From Siphonodentalium dalli (Eukaryota > Mollusca > Scaphopoda > Gadilida > Siphonodentaliidae), in assembly GCA_032622095.1 (NCBI GenBank), contig CP136063.1, positions 209,795,934 through 209,859,933 of the forward strand: a stretch of 64,000 nt of DNA. Reading direction: 5' to 3'. Below are positions 14,201 to 27,370 of this stretch, piece after piece. Below the pieces are notes generated by a model. The model worked only from the letters and a program-made list of their open reading frames with translations, did no database searches and was not told where the DNA came from. The position numbers and the translations under genes were made by a program. Within the stretch, counting starts at the first letter, position 1. Every line of letters begins with the position of its first letter.

Positions 14201-17200
14201 TGTTATGACACTATTTGCAAAATGTTTATGCCCAGTGACCGTTTCAATCCAATTAGCTGAGTAGGGACCCCTTAATTTAGCAGAAACATGCTATGTTATG
14301 ACAATATTTGCAAAATGTATATGCCCTGTGACTGTTTTAATCCAGTTAGAACAGAGTGGACCTCTTAATTTGTCAGAAACATGGCCTGTTATCAAAACAT
14401 GTGCAGAATTTATATGCCCAGTGACTGTTTGAATCCAATTACACGTAGCAGATTGGGGAACCCTTAATTTAGCAGAAACATGGGTGTTATGACAATATTT
14501 GCCAAATATATATGCCCAGTGAATGTTTTAATCCAATTAGCAGAGTGGGGACCTCTAAATTTGGCAGAAACATGGGTTGTTATGCCAATATTTGCCAAAT
14601 ATATATGCCCAGTGACTTTTTTAATCCAATTATCAGATTGGGGACTTTTAAATTTGGCAGACACATGGGATGTTATGACAATATGTGCAGAACGTATATG
14701 CCCAGTGACGGCTTTAATCCAATTAGCACAGAGGTACCTAGCCCTTAATTTGGCAGAAACATGACTTACTATCACAATAATTGCATAACTTATATGCACA
14801 GTGGGGACCCCTTAATTTTTCAGAAACATGGCATGTATCAAACTTGTGCATAATTTATATGAATCAGTGGTTGCTTTAATCCAATTAGAACAGTGGGGAT
14901 TTATCAGAAATATGGCATGTTATGACAATATTTGCAAAATATATATGCCCAGTGACTGTTAAAATCCAATTAGCAGTGGGGACCCATTAATTTGGCAGAA
15001 ACATGGGATGATATGACAATATTTGCAGAATGTATATGCCCAGTGACTGCTTTAATCCAATGAGCACAGAGGGGGCCCTTAATTTGGCAGAAACATGACA
15101 ATATTTGCATAACTTATATGCCCAGTGAATGTTTTAATCCAATTAGAACAGTGGAGACCCCTTAATTTAGCAGACACATGGGTGTGTTATGACACTATTT
15201 GCAAAATGTATATGCCCAGTGACCGTTTCAATCCAATTAGCTGAGTAGGGACCCCTTAATTTAGCAGAAACATGCTATGTTATGACAATATTTGCAAAAT
15301 GTATATGCCCTGTGACTGTTTTAATCCAGTTAGAACAGAGTGGACCCCTTAATTTGTCAGAAACATGGCCTGTTATCAAAACATGTGCAGAATTTATATA
15401 CCCAGTGACTGTTTGAATCCAATTACACGTAGCAGATTGGGGAACCCTTAATTTAGCAGAAACATGGGTGTTATGACAATATTTGCCAAATATATATGCC
15501 CAGTGAATGTTTTAATCCAATTAGCAGAGTGGGGACCTCTAAATTTGGCAGAAACATGGGTTGTTATGCCAATATTTGCCAAATATATATGCCCAGTGAC
15601 TTTTTTAATCCAATTATCAGATTGGGGACTTTTAAATTTGGCAGACACATGGGATGTTATGACAATATGTGCAGAACGTATATGCCCAGTGACGGCTTTA
15701 ATCCAATTAGCACAGAGGTACCTAGCCCTTAATTTGGCAGAAACATGACTTGCTATCACAATAATTGCATAACTTATATGCACAGTGGGGACCCCTTAAT
15801 TTTTCAGAAACATGCCATGTATCAAACATGTGCATAATTTATATGAATCAGTGGTTGCTTTAATCCAATTAGAACAGTGGGGATTTATCAGAAATATGGC
15901 ATGTTATGACAATATTTGCAAAATATATATGCCCAGTGACTGTTAAAATCCAATTAGCAGTGGGGACCCATTAATTTGGCAGAAACATGGGATGATATGA
16001 CAATATTTGCAAAATATATATGCCCTGTGACTGTTTTAATCTAATTAGCAGTGGGGACTCCATAATTTGGCAGATATTTGCAAAAATGATATGCCCAGTG
16101 ACTGTTTTAATCCAAAATTCAGAGTGGGGACTTCTAAATTTGGCAGAAACATGGGATGTTATGACAATATGTGCAGAACGTATATGCCCAGTGGCTGTTT
16201 TAATCCAATTGGCACAGAGGGGAGCCCTTAATTTGTCAGAAACATGACATGTTATCACAATATTTGCAAAATCTATATGTCCAGTGACTGTTTTAATCCA
16301 ATTAGAACAGTGGGACCCCTTAATTTGGCAGACACACGGGACGGCATGACAATATTTGTAAAATGTATATGCCCAGTGACTGTCTTAATCCAATTAGGTC
16401 CGTCGGGCCCCCTTAATTTGGCACACACGTGGGATGTTATGACAATATTTGCTAAATTTATATGCCCAGTGACTGTTTTCAATCCAATTAGCAGAGTGGG
16501 ACCCCTTAATTTGGCATAAACATAGCATGTTATGACAATATTTGCAAAATGTAAATGCCCAGTGACTGTTTTAATCCAATTAGTACAGTGGGTTCCCTTA
16601 ATTTGTATGAAACATGGCATGTTATCAAAACATGTGCAGAATTTATATGCCCAATGATTGTTTTAATCCAACTAGAATAGTGGGGACCCCTTAATTTGGC
16701 AGACACATTTGATGTTATGACAATATTTGCACAATGTATAAAATGTATATGCCCGGTGACTGTTTTAATCCAATTAGCAGAGTGGGCAACCCTACATTTG
16801 GCAGAAACATGGGATGTTATCACAATATGTGCAAAATGTTTATGCCCAGTGACTGTTTTAATCCAATTAGCAGAGTTGGGACCCCTAAATTTGGCAGAAA
16901 CATGAGATGTTATGGCAATATGTGCAGAATGTATATGCCTAGTGACTGTTTTTATCCAATTGGCACAGAGGGGACCCCTTAATTTAGCAGAAACATAGCA
17001 TGTTATGACAATATTTGCAAAATATATATGCCCAGTGACTGTTAAAATCCAATTAGCAGTGGGGACCCATTAATTTGGCAGAAACATGGGATGATATGAC
17101 AATATTTGCAAAATATATATGCCTTGTGACTGTTTAATCTAATTAGAAGTGGGGACTCCATAATTTGGCAGATATTTGCAAAAATGATATGCCCAGTGAC

Positions 17201-19330
17201 TGTTTTAATCCAAAATTCAGAGTGGGGACTTCTAAATTTGGCAGAAACATGGGATGTTATGACAATATGTGCAGAACGTATATGCCCAGTGGCTGTTTTA
17301 ATCCAATTGGCACAGAGGGGAGCCCTTAATTTGTCAGAAACATGACATGTTATCACAATATTTGCAAAATCTATATGCCCAGTGACTGTTTTACTCCAAT
17401 TAGAACAGTGGGACCCCTTAATTTGGCAGATACACGGGACGGCATGACAATATTTGTTAAATGTATATGCCTAGTGACTGTCTTAATCCAATTAGAACAG
17501 TCGGGCCCCCTTAATTTGGCACACACGTGGGATGTTATGACAATATTTGCTAAATTTATATGCCCAGTGACTGTTTTCAATCCAATTAGCAGAGTGGGAC
17601 CCCTTAATTTGGCATAAACATAGCATGTTATGACAATATTTGCAAAATGTAAATGCTCAGTGACTGTTTTAATCCAATTAGTACAGTGGGATCCCTTAAT
17701 TTGTATGAAACATGGCATGTTATCAAAACATGTGCAGAATTTATATGCCCAATGATTGTTTTAATCCAACTAGAATAGTGGGGACCCCTCAATTTGGCAG
17801 ACACGTGGTATGTTATGACAATATTTGCAAAATGTATAAAATGTATATGCCCGGTGACTGTTTTAATCCAATTAGCAGAGTGGGCAACCCTACATTTGGC
17901 AGAAACATGGGATGTTATGACAATATGTGCAAAATGTTTATGCCCAGTGACTGTTTTAATCCAATTAGCAGAGTTGGGACCCCTAAATTTGGCAGAAACA
18001 TGAGATGTTATGGCAATATGTGCAGAATGTATATGCCTAGTGACTGTTTTTATCCAATTGGCACAGAGGGGACCCCTTAATTTAGCAGAAACATAGCATG
18101 TATCAAACATGTGCATAATTTATATGAATCAGTGGTTGCTTTAATCAAATTAGAACAGTGGGGATTTATCAGAAATATGGCATGTTATGACAATATTTGC
18201 AAAATATATATGCCCAGTGACTGTTAAAATCCAATTAGCAGTGGGGACCCATTAATTTGGCAGAAACATGGGATGATATGACAATATTTGCAAAATATAT
18301 ATGCCCTGTGACTGTTTTAATCTAATTAGCAGTGGGGACTCCATAATTTGGCAGATATTTGCAAAAATGATATGCCCAGTGACTGTTTTAATCCAAAATT
18401 CAGAGTGGGGACTTCTAAATTTGGCAGAAACATGTGCAGAACGTATATGCCCAGTGGCTGTTTTAATCCAATTGGCACAGAGGGGAGCCCTTAATTTGTC
18501 AGAAACATGACATGTTATCACAATATTTGCAAAATCTATATGTCCAGTGACTGTTTTAATCCAATTAGAACAGTGGTACCCCTTAATTTGGCAGACACAC
18601 GGGACGGCATGACAATATTTGTATAATGTATATGCCCAGTGACTGTCTTAATCCAATTAGAACAGTCGGGACCCCTTAATTTGGCACACACGTGGGATGT
18701 TATGACAATATTTGCTAAATTTATATGCCCAGTGACTGTTTTCAATCCAATTAGCAGAGTGGGACCCCTTAATTTGGCATAAACATAGCATGTTATGACA
18801 ATATTTGCAAAATGTAAATGCCCAGTGACTGTTTTAATCAAATTAGTACAGTGGGATCCCTTAATTTGTATGAAACATGGCATGTTATCAAAACATGTGC
18901 AGAATTTATATGCCCAATGATTGTTTTAATCCAACTAGAATAGTGGGGACCCCTCAATTTGGCAGACACGTGGGATGTTATGACAATATTTGCAAAATGT
19001 ATAAAATGTATATGCCCGGTGACTGTTTTAATCCAATTAGCAGAGTGGGCAACCCTACATTTGGCAGAAACATGGGATGTTATGACAATATGTGCAAAAT
19101 GTTTATGCCCAGTGACTGTTTTAATCCAATTAGCAGAGTTGGGACCCCTAAATTTGGCAGAAACATGAGATGTTATGGCAATATGTGCAGAATGTATATG
19201 CCTAGTGACTGTTTTTATCCAATTGGCACAGAGGGGACCCCTTAATTTAGCAGAAACATAGCATGTTATGACAATATTTGTAAAATTTATATGCCCATGT
19301 GACTATTTTAATCCAATTAGCAGAGTTGTC
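11210..19330. repeat. 93-bp tandem array with higher-order repeats
   Basis: About 85-90 copies of a 93-bp unit that includes the words 'gacaatatttgcaaaat', 'tatgcccagtgactgtttt' and 'aatccaatta'. Units are diverged singly but recur in long blocks. The block at 12190-12477 recurs at 13374, 15971, 17042 and 18252. The block at 14464-14799 recurs at 15448 (984 bp later). The block at 12750-13238 recurs at 17628. The array therefore grew by segmental duplication of multi-unit blocks. Because 93 is divisible by 3, many frames stay open across units. The resulting 60-160-codon frames on both strands are a consequence of the period and not evidence for genes. Confidence 0.95.
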
Positions 19331-20530
19331 ATGTTAAATATAGGTTCTGTCTATATTCGGCGCATTTTTACCGGACTAGAAGCGGAATTATAAAGCCCAT
19401 CGACAAGGTTATTGAAGACCAATTCACATCCCCCCTACTGCAGAGCTCACAAACTCTGCATCCACAAGTTTACCTCTATCAGTAAATTGTTCACTAAAAG
19501 CAGCTACCTATGTACGTCACGTCGACCCTTATATGGTAAAAATTGTTTTATTAAAGCGACACTTCATATTCACAACACTTCATTCCATTCAGGTAACAAT
19601 TTCCGTTTCTACATCGCTTATTGCATTGATTGTCTTCGCCGAAGATAATCTATGTCCGACTCAATTATTAAAGTGATGTTCCATTTCCATCCATTTGAAA
19701 TTCTAATTAAACTTCCGCTGATATATATACACATGTACATACTGTACCTAATTATTTACTCATGAGAAAATTTCTGCATTCATGAAAAACTAATCCATTA
19801 CAAATTTAAACCTATACTTGTGGTAGCGTGATTGTAGACGTCAAGGACATGCGGGCCTGGTTGAATTCACTGCGGTATGATGGTTCACTTCCATCCTCAA
19901 GCTACTTATGTCATTGAATGACATATTATTTTAACGTGCATGGGTAAATAGGCTTGAGACCCTCCACAATTCAATTCACACCAGGTTCTCAGCTGTTATT
20001 TTCTGATGATCAAACTTTAGTAATATATTTGGACTGAACATAACCGGGATAATGATGTTATATACATGTACATCAAAGCCCCATGTATATATCATTCTAT
20101 AGCAGACTACGCCAATATCAACGAGCCCCTATAAAAAATAGATCATATGGTGTTTTGAGTGAATCCCATAGTATTTCATTTGTGACTAATAGCAGCATTA
20201 TAAATTTTCAACTTGCAACATGTGGTCGCTCATTGAAAATATATATTCCCACTGCTAGTCACTCATGAAATAACTATGGTATTTAATCAAAAACCACAGA
20301 TATCCTCTATCAATTTTTGGTCTCAAAACAACACATTTCTCCATAAATATTGGTGGAGTATCAAACTACCAGGACAATTTCATCATAATTTTGTCTGAAA
20401 TTTACAAATAATTTATAACTCATGGTTGGTAGTTTGGTGGGGGCAGAAGTATTCAGTAATTTAATGCTGGGTTTGAATATTTAACAAGATGCACAATGTC
20501 TGGTGCTAGTAACCCGGCTATTGGTGACTA
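19331..20530. other. No recognisable gene
   Basis: Single-copy-looking AT-rich spacer between the 93-bp array and the retroelement tail. I see no coding or RNA pattern. Confidence 0.5.
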
Positions 20531-20532
20531 TA

Positions 20533-20710
20533 CGATAGAATAGAAGAATAGAATATACTTTATTCAGCAATGTATATAATTAATTAATGTAAACAAAATA
20601 TTTTATAACATATAACAATATACATTACAGGGAGGTTGCATGACCATACGGTCGTCTTCCTGCTACCTCCCATGGAAATTATAAATTCTTTTCTGACTCC
20701 AGCTCCTTGA
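20533..20710 (-). mobile_element. 3' end of a non-LTR retroelement (LINE or SINE)
   Basis: Read on the minus strand, a GC-richer stretch with 'ggaggtagcaggaagacgac' is followed by an AT-rich stretch, an AATAAA at about 20560 and a terminal run of ttcta-like pentamers near 20535. This is the usual form of a retroelement 3' UTR with a pentanucleotide tail. No coding part is retained. Plus-strand AATA repeats follow at about 20885-20955. Confidence 0.55.
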
Positions 20711-21039
20711 CCATACAATCTATTATATATTTATTGGAGATATTTCATAATCTTATACTATAATGTATGTAGAAGTAAAAGGTAAAGATTCTGCATTTAC
20801 ACATACTATTAAATATAGTTTTATATTTATGGTGTATTGGCTAATATATTGACTAGTATATTGACTGATGAGATAGACATCATTTACAATAAATAAATAA
20901 ATAAATTTAATAAATATGCTTTAATAAATATGCTTCAATAAATCAATAAATATGCTTTAATGGAAATGATTATCTCAACCCACCTTCTAACATGGTATGT
21001 TAATGTGATGATAAAGACATCTCGAGTGGTTCAGTACAG

Positions 21040-24000
21040 GCAGTACGTAACATCCTATAATTATTGGGTTAACATGCATTGAATTCAGAGGCTGATACCT
21101 TACATGAGATGATATGGGTTAATATGCATTGAATTGAGAGGATGATACCTTACATGATATTATATGGGTTAATATGCATTGAATTGAGAAGCTGATACCT
21201 TCAATGATAGTATATAGGTTAATATGCATTGAATTGAGAGGCTGATACCTTGTATGAGATTATATGGGTTAGTATGCATTGAATTGAGAAGATGATACCT
21301 TACATGCGATGATATGGGTTAATATGCATTGAATTGAGAGGCTGATACCTTACATGATATTATATCTGTTAATATGCATTGAATTGAGAGGCTGATACCT
21401 TACATGATATTATATGGGTTAATATGCATTGAATTGAGAGGCTGATATATTACATGAGATGATACGGGTTATTATGCATTGAATTGAGAGGATACCTTAC
21501 ATGATATTATATGGGTTAATATGCATTGAATAATTGAGAGGCTGATACCTTACATGATATTATACGGGTTAATATGCATTTAATTGAGAAGCTGATACCT
21601 TGCATGATATTATACGGGTTAATATGTATTGAATTGAGAGGCTGATATATTACATGAGATGATACGGGTTATTATGCATTGAATTGAGAGGATACCTTAC
21701 ATGATATTATATGGGTTAATATGCATTGAATTGAGAGGCTGATATATTACATGAGATGATACGGGTTATTATGCATTGAATTGAGAGGATACCTTACATG
21801 ATATTATACGGGTTAATATGCATTGAATTGAGAGGCTGATATATTACATGAGATGATACGGGTTAGTATGCATTCAATTGAGAGGATACCTTACATGATA
21901 TTATATGGGTTAATATGCATTGAATTGAGAGGCTGATATATTACATGAGATGATACGGGTTATTATGCATTGAATTGAGAGGATACCTTACATGATATTA
22001 TATGGGTTAATATGCATTGAATTGAGAGGCTGATATATTACATGAGATGATACGGGTTATTATGCATTGAATTGAGAGGATACCTTACATGATATTATAT
22101 GGGTTAATATGCATTGAATTGAGAGGCTGATACGTTACATGAGATTATATCGGTTAATATGCATTGCATTGAGAGGCTGATACCTTACATGATATTATAT
22201 GGGTTAATATGCAATGAATTGAGAGGCTGATACCTTAAATGATATTATATGGGTTAATATGCATTGAATTGAGAGGATGATACCTTGCATGATATTATAT
22301 GGGTTAATATGCATTGAATTGAGACGATGATACCTTACATGTTATTATATGGGTTAATACGCATTGAATTGAGAGGCTGATACCTTACGTGAGCTTATAT
22401 GGGTTAATATGCATTGAATTGAAAGGCTGATACCTTACATGATATTATATGGGTTAATACGCATTGAATTGAGAGGCTGATACCTTCAATGATATGATAT
22501 GGGTTAATATGCATTGAATTGAGAGGCTGATACCTTACGTGAGATTATATGGGTTAATATGCATTGAATTGAAAGGCTAATACCTTACGTGATATTATAT
22601 GGGTTAATACGCATTGAATTGAGAGGCTGATACCTTACATGAGATTATATGGGTTAATACGCATTGAATTGAGAGGCTGATACATTACGTGAGATTATAT
22701 GGGTTAATATGCATTGAATTGAGAGGCTGATACATTACGTGAGATTATATGGGTTAATATGCATTGAATTGAGAAGCTGATATCTTACATGAGATTATAT
22801 GGGTTAACATGCTTTGAATTGAGAGGCTGATACCTTCAATAATGTTATATGGGTTAATATGCATTGAATTGAGAGGCTGATACCTTACATGAGATTATAT
22901 GGGTTAATACGCATTGAATTGAGAGGCTGATACATTACGTGAGATTATATGGGTTAATATGCATTGAATTGAGAGGCTGATACCTTACGTGAGATTATAT
23001 GGGTTAATATGCATTGAATTGAGAAGCTGATACCGTACATGATATTATATGGGCTAATATGCATTGAATTGAGAGGCTGATACCTTACATGAGATTATAT
23101 GGGTTAATACGCATTGAATTGAGAGGCTGATACCTTACGTGAGATTATATGGGTTAATATGCATTGAATTGAGAGGCTGATACCTTACGTGAGATTATAT
23201 GGGTTAATACGCATTGAATTGAGAGGCTGATACCTTACGTGAGATTATATGGGTTAATACGCATTGAATTGAGAGGCTGATACCTTACGTGAGATTATAT
23301 GGGTTAATACGCATTGAATTGAGAGGCTGATACCTTACGTGAGATTATATGGGTTAATATGCATTGAATTGAGAAGCTGATACCGTACATGATATTATAT
23401 GGGCTAATATGCATTGAATTGAGAGGCTGATACCTTACATGAGATTATATGGGTTAATACGCATTGAATTGAGAGGCTGATACCTTACGTGAGATTATAT
23501 GGGTTAATATGCATTGAATTGAGAAGCTGATACCGTACATGATATTATATGGGCTAATATGCATTGAATTGAGAGGCTGATACCTTACATGAGATTATAT
23601 GGGTTAATACGCATTGAATTGAGAGGCTGATACCTTACGTGAGATTATATGGGTTAATATGCATTGAATTGAGAGGCTGATACCTTACGTGAGATTATAT
23701 GGGTTAATACGCATTGAATTGAGAGGCTGATACCTTACGTGAGATTATATGGGTTAATACGCATTGAATTGAGAGGCTGATACCTTACGTGAGATTATAT
23801 GGGTTAATACGCATTGAATTGAGAGGCTGATACCTTACGTGAGATTATATGGGTTAATATGCATTGAATTGAGAAGCTGATACCGTACATGATATTATAT
23901 GGGCTAATATGCATTGAATTGAGAGGCTGATACCTTACATGAGATTATATGGGTTAATACGCATTGAATTGAGAGGCTGATACCTTACGTGAGATTATAT

Positions 24001-26175
24001 GGGTTAATATGCATTGAATTGAGAGGCTGATACCTTACGTGAGATTATATGGGTTAATACGCATTGAATTGAGAGGCTGATACCTTACGTGAGATTATAT
24101 GGGTTAATATGCATTGAATTGAGAAGCTGATACCGTACATGATATTATATGGGCTAATATGCATTGAATTGAGAGGCTGATACCTTACATGAGATTATAT
24201 GGGTTAATACGCATTGAATTGAGAGGCTGATACCTTACGTGAGATTATATGGGTTAATATGCATTGAATTGAGAAGCTGATACCGTACATGATATTATAT
24301 GGGCTAATATGCATTGAATTGAGAGGCTGATACCTTACATGAGATTATATGGGTTAATACGCATTGAATTGAGAGGCTGATACCTTACGTGAGATTATAT
24401 GGGTTAATATGCATTGAATTGAGAAGCTGATACCGTACATGATATTATATGGGCTAATATGCATTGAATTGAGAGGCTGATACCTTACATGAGATTATAT
24501 GGGTTAATACGCATTGAATTGAGAGGCTGATACCTTACGTGAGATTATATGGGTTAATATGCATTGAATTGAGAAGCTGATACCGTACATGATATTATAT
24601 GGGCTAATATGCATTGAATTGAGAGGCTGATACCTTACATGAGATTATATGGGTTAATACGCATTGAATTGAGAGGCTGATACCTTACGTGAGATTATAT
24701 GGGTTAATATGCATTGAATTGAGAGGCTGATACCTTACGTGAGATTATATGGGTTAATACGCATTGAATTGAGAGGCTGATACCTTACGTGAGATTATAT
24801 GGGTTAATACGCATTGAATTGAGAGGCTGATACCTTACGTGAGATTATATGGGTTAATACGCATTGAATTGAGAGGCTGATACCTTACGTGAGATTATAT
24901 GGGTTAATATGCATTGAATTGAGAAGCTGATACCGTACATGATATTATATGGGCTAATATGCATTGAATTGAGAGGCTGATACCTTACATGAGATTATAT
25001 GGGTTAATACGCATTGAATTGAGAAGCTGATACCTTACATGAGATTATATGGGTTAACATGCTTTGAATTGAGAGGCTGATACCTTCAATAATGTTATAT
25101 GGGTTAATATGCATTGAATTGAGAGGCTGATACCTTACATGAGATTATATGGGTTAATACGCATTGAATTGAGAGGCTGATACATTACGTGAGATTATAT
25201 GGGTTAATACGCATTGAATTGAGAGGCTGATACCTTACGTGAGCTTATATGGGTTAATATGCATTGAATTGAAAGGCTAAAACCTTACATGATATTATAT
25301 GGGTTAATACGCATTGAATTGAGAGGCTGATACCTTCAATGATATGATATGGGTTAATATGCATTGAATTGAGAGGCTGATACCTTACATGATATTATAT
25401 CGGTTAATACGCATTGAATTGAGAGGCTGATACCTTACATGAGATTATATGGGTTAATACGCATTGAATTGAGAGGCTTATACATTACGTGAGATTATAC
25501 GGGTTAATATGCATTGAATTGAGAGGCTGATACCTTACTTGAGATTATACGGGTTAATATTCATTGAATTGGGAGGATGATACCTTACATGTGATTATAT
25601 GGGTTAAAACACATTGAATTGAGAGGCTGATACCTTACGTGAGATTATATGGGTTAATACGCATTGAATTGAGAGGATGATACCTTACATTATATTATAT
25701 GGGTTAATATGCATTGAATTGAGAGGCTGGTACATTACCTGAGATTATATGGGTTAATATGCATTGAATTGAGAGGCTGATACCTTACATGATATGCTAT
25801 GGGTTAATATGCATTGAATTGATAGGCTGATACCTTACATGATATTATATGGGTTAATATGCATTGAATTGAGAGGATACCTTACATGATATTATATGTG
25901 TTAATGTGCATTGAATTGAGAGGCTGATACCTTACATGAGATTATATGGGTTAATATGCATTGATTCGAGAAGTTGATACCTTACATGATATTATATCGG
26001 TTAATATGCATTGAATTGAGAGGCTGATACCTTACATGAGATGCTATGGGTTAATATGCATTGAATTGATAAGCTGATACCTTACATGAGATGCTATGGG
26101 TTAATATGCATTCAATTGAGAGGATGATACCTTACTTGATATGCTATGGGTTAATATGCATTGAATTGAGAAGCT
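21040..26175. repeat. 50-bp satellite array with higher-order structure
   Basis: About 100 head-to-tail copies of a 50-bp unit containing 'gggttaatatgcattgaatt' and 'gagaggctgatacctta'. Between about 21460 and 22130, units missing a few bases of 'ctg' alternate with full units. From about 22700 to 25000 the copies are nearly identical. A marked variant ('ccgtacatgatattatat' then 'gggctaatat') recurs at 23021, 23371, 23521, 23871, 24121, 24271, 24421, 24571 and 24921, so spacings are multiples of 50 (150, 250 or 350). The edges are more diverged than the centre, as expected for unequal exchange. The array ends 275 bp before the FMO start codon. Confidence 0.95.
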
Positions 26176-26343
26176 GCTGGATCACATTGATGGTTGCTCA
26201 ATTACGTGTCACGTACGATTATATTACACCCGGGGGGTGAAAATAGTTTGTACACAGAATGTTTTGTATGAATATATAGTGGTGCATGTGTCCTGTTTAC
26301 AAAGCTACAACCGCGTTTGGTTTATCTGATATGATACAGGAAG

Positions 26344-26353
26344 TATAAATATA
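26344..26353 (+). promoter_or_regulatory. TATA-like box of the FMO gene
   Basis: The sequence tataaatata lies about 100 bp upstream of the FMO start codon at 26451, in the short unique segment between the satellite and the gene. It is a plausible core promoter and would give a short 5' UTR. It is assigned by position and sequence only. Confidence 0.45.
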
Positions 26354-26450
26354 TACTGTGGACATACGTTGTTTACAGATGTGCCATTCGTGAACCTAAT
26401 ATTAAAACGGGAGATTTCTAGTGCATTTTTGTGTGACATCGTTGGAGAAA

Positions 26451-26481
26451 ATGGTTAGAAATGTAGCTGTGATCGGAGCAG
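26451..26481 (+). CDS. FMO exon 1
   Basis: Encodes [11 protein letters not shown], the beta strand and first glycines of the FAD-binding Rossmann fold. The exon ends after the first base of a Gly codon (phase 1) and is followed by the donor gtaagg. The ATG is preceded by 'gagaaa', a favourable context. Confidence 0.85.
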
Positions 26482-27307
26482 GTAAGGGGTGACATATATT
26501 GGTTCTAAAACTATTCAGATCAGGTCACATTATGTCTGGGTGGCATTTCTATTACAAATAACAGCGTGTTTATATTTTGGTCCTGAAATTCATAAGCAAG
26601 AACACATATAATAATACACCCGATGACGTCTTAAAGCCACATGTCGGTTTCCGCTCCAAAATACATCTAATAAATATTCGCTTTTGAATTTTTCCCGGTA
26701 TAGAAATAGGTCGATTAATACTTATTAAGATATTGGAATTATATCACTTAGTTGTGTACTCTGCTTACCTGTTTCGTCATTTCTAAGTATGATATGTCCA
26801 TATTAGTAACAACAGAACACTGTAAGCATCACCGTGTTGAACTGAATTGTATTATTCCGATACACGTAGCCCAGCTGTGTAGCTATATAATTAGCTAATT
26901 TATTAAGCTACTTGAAGCAACAATCCATATAATATCAAAGGCACATGTATTAATTGATATTATTTACTGTTATTGCACTTTTCGGTCATGGCGCCGGGAC
27001 ATCCATACGTCCGTCCGTTCGATGTCTGTTCAGATCTTAACTTGAACAGTATCTTTGTGTGACCCACATTATGTGAGTAAAGGGGGATGCCCAATAGCAC
27101 AAGAGTCCACACATAGAGGTACCATGTCTTGCCCATCGGAAGCTGACATAAGCTAATGATAGGCAGAGCACCCTGCTGTAAAGGCAGTTTATGATATAGT
27201 CATAAAGAATAGGAACATAAAAGATAGCAGAAACCCAAAGAACACACATAAATTATGTGTTATGATTTATATTTCATAATATGAATTAATTTAATTACAT
27301 TAATTAT

Positions 27308-27370
<63 letters not shown>

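Noticed and set aside
12190-19245. Many 60-160-codon frames on both strands
   Set aside because: They recur with the 93-bp unit, whose length is a multiple of three, and have no gene-like ends, so they are by-products of the satellite.
21040-26175. Regular direct repeats resembling a CRISPR array
   Set aside because: There are no unique spacers between repeats: the whole 50-bp period is repeated. The host is eukaryotic.
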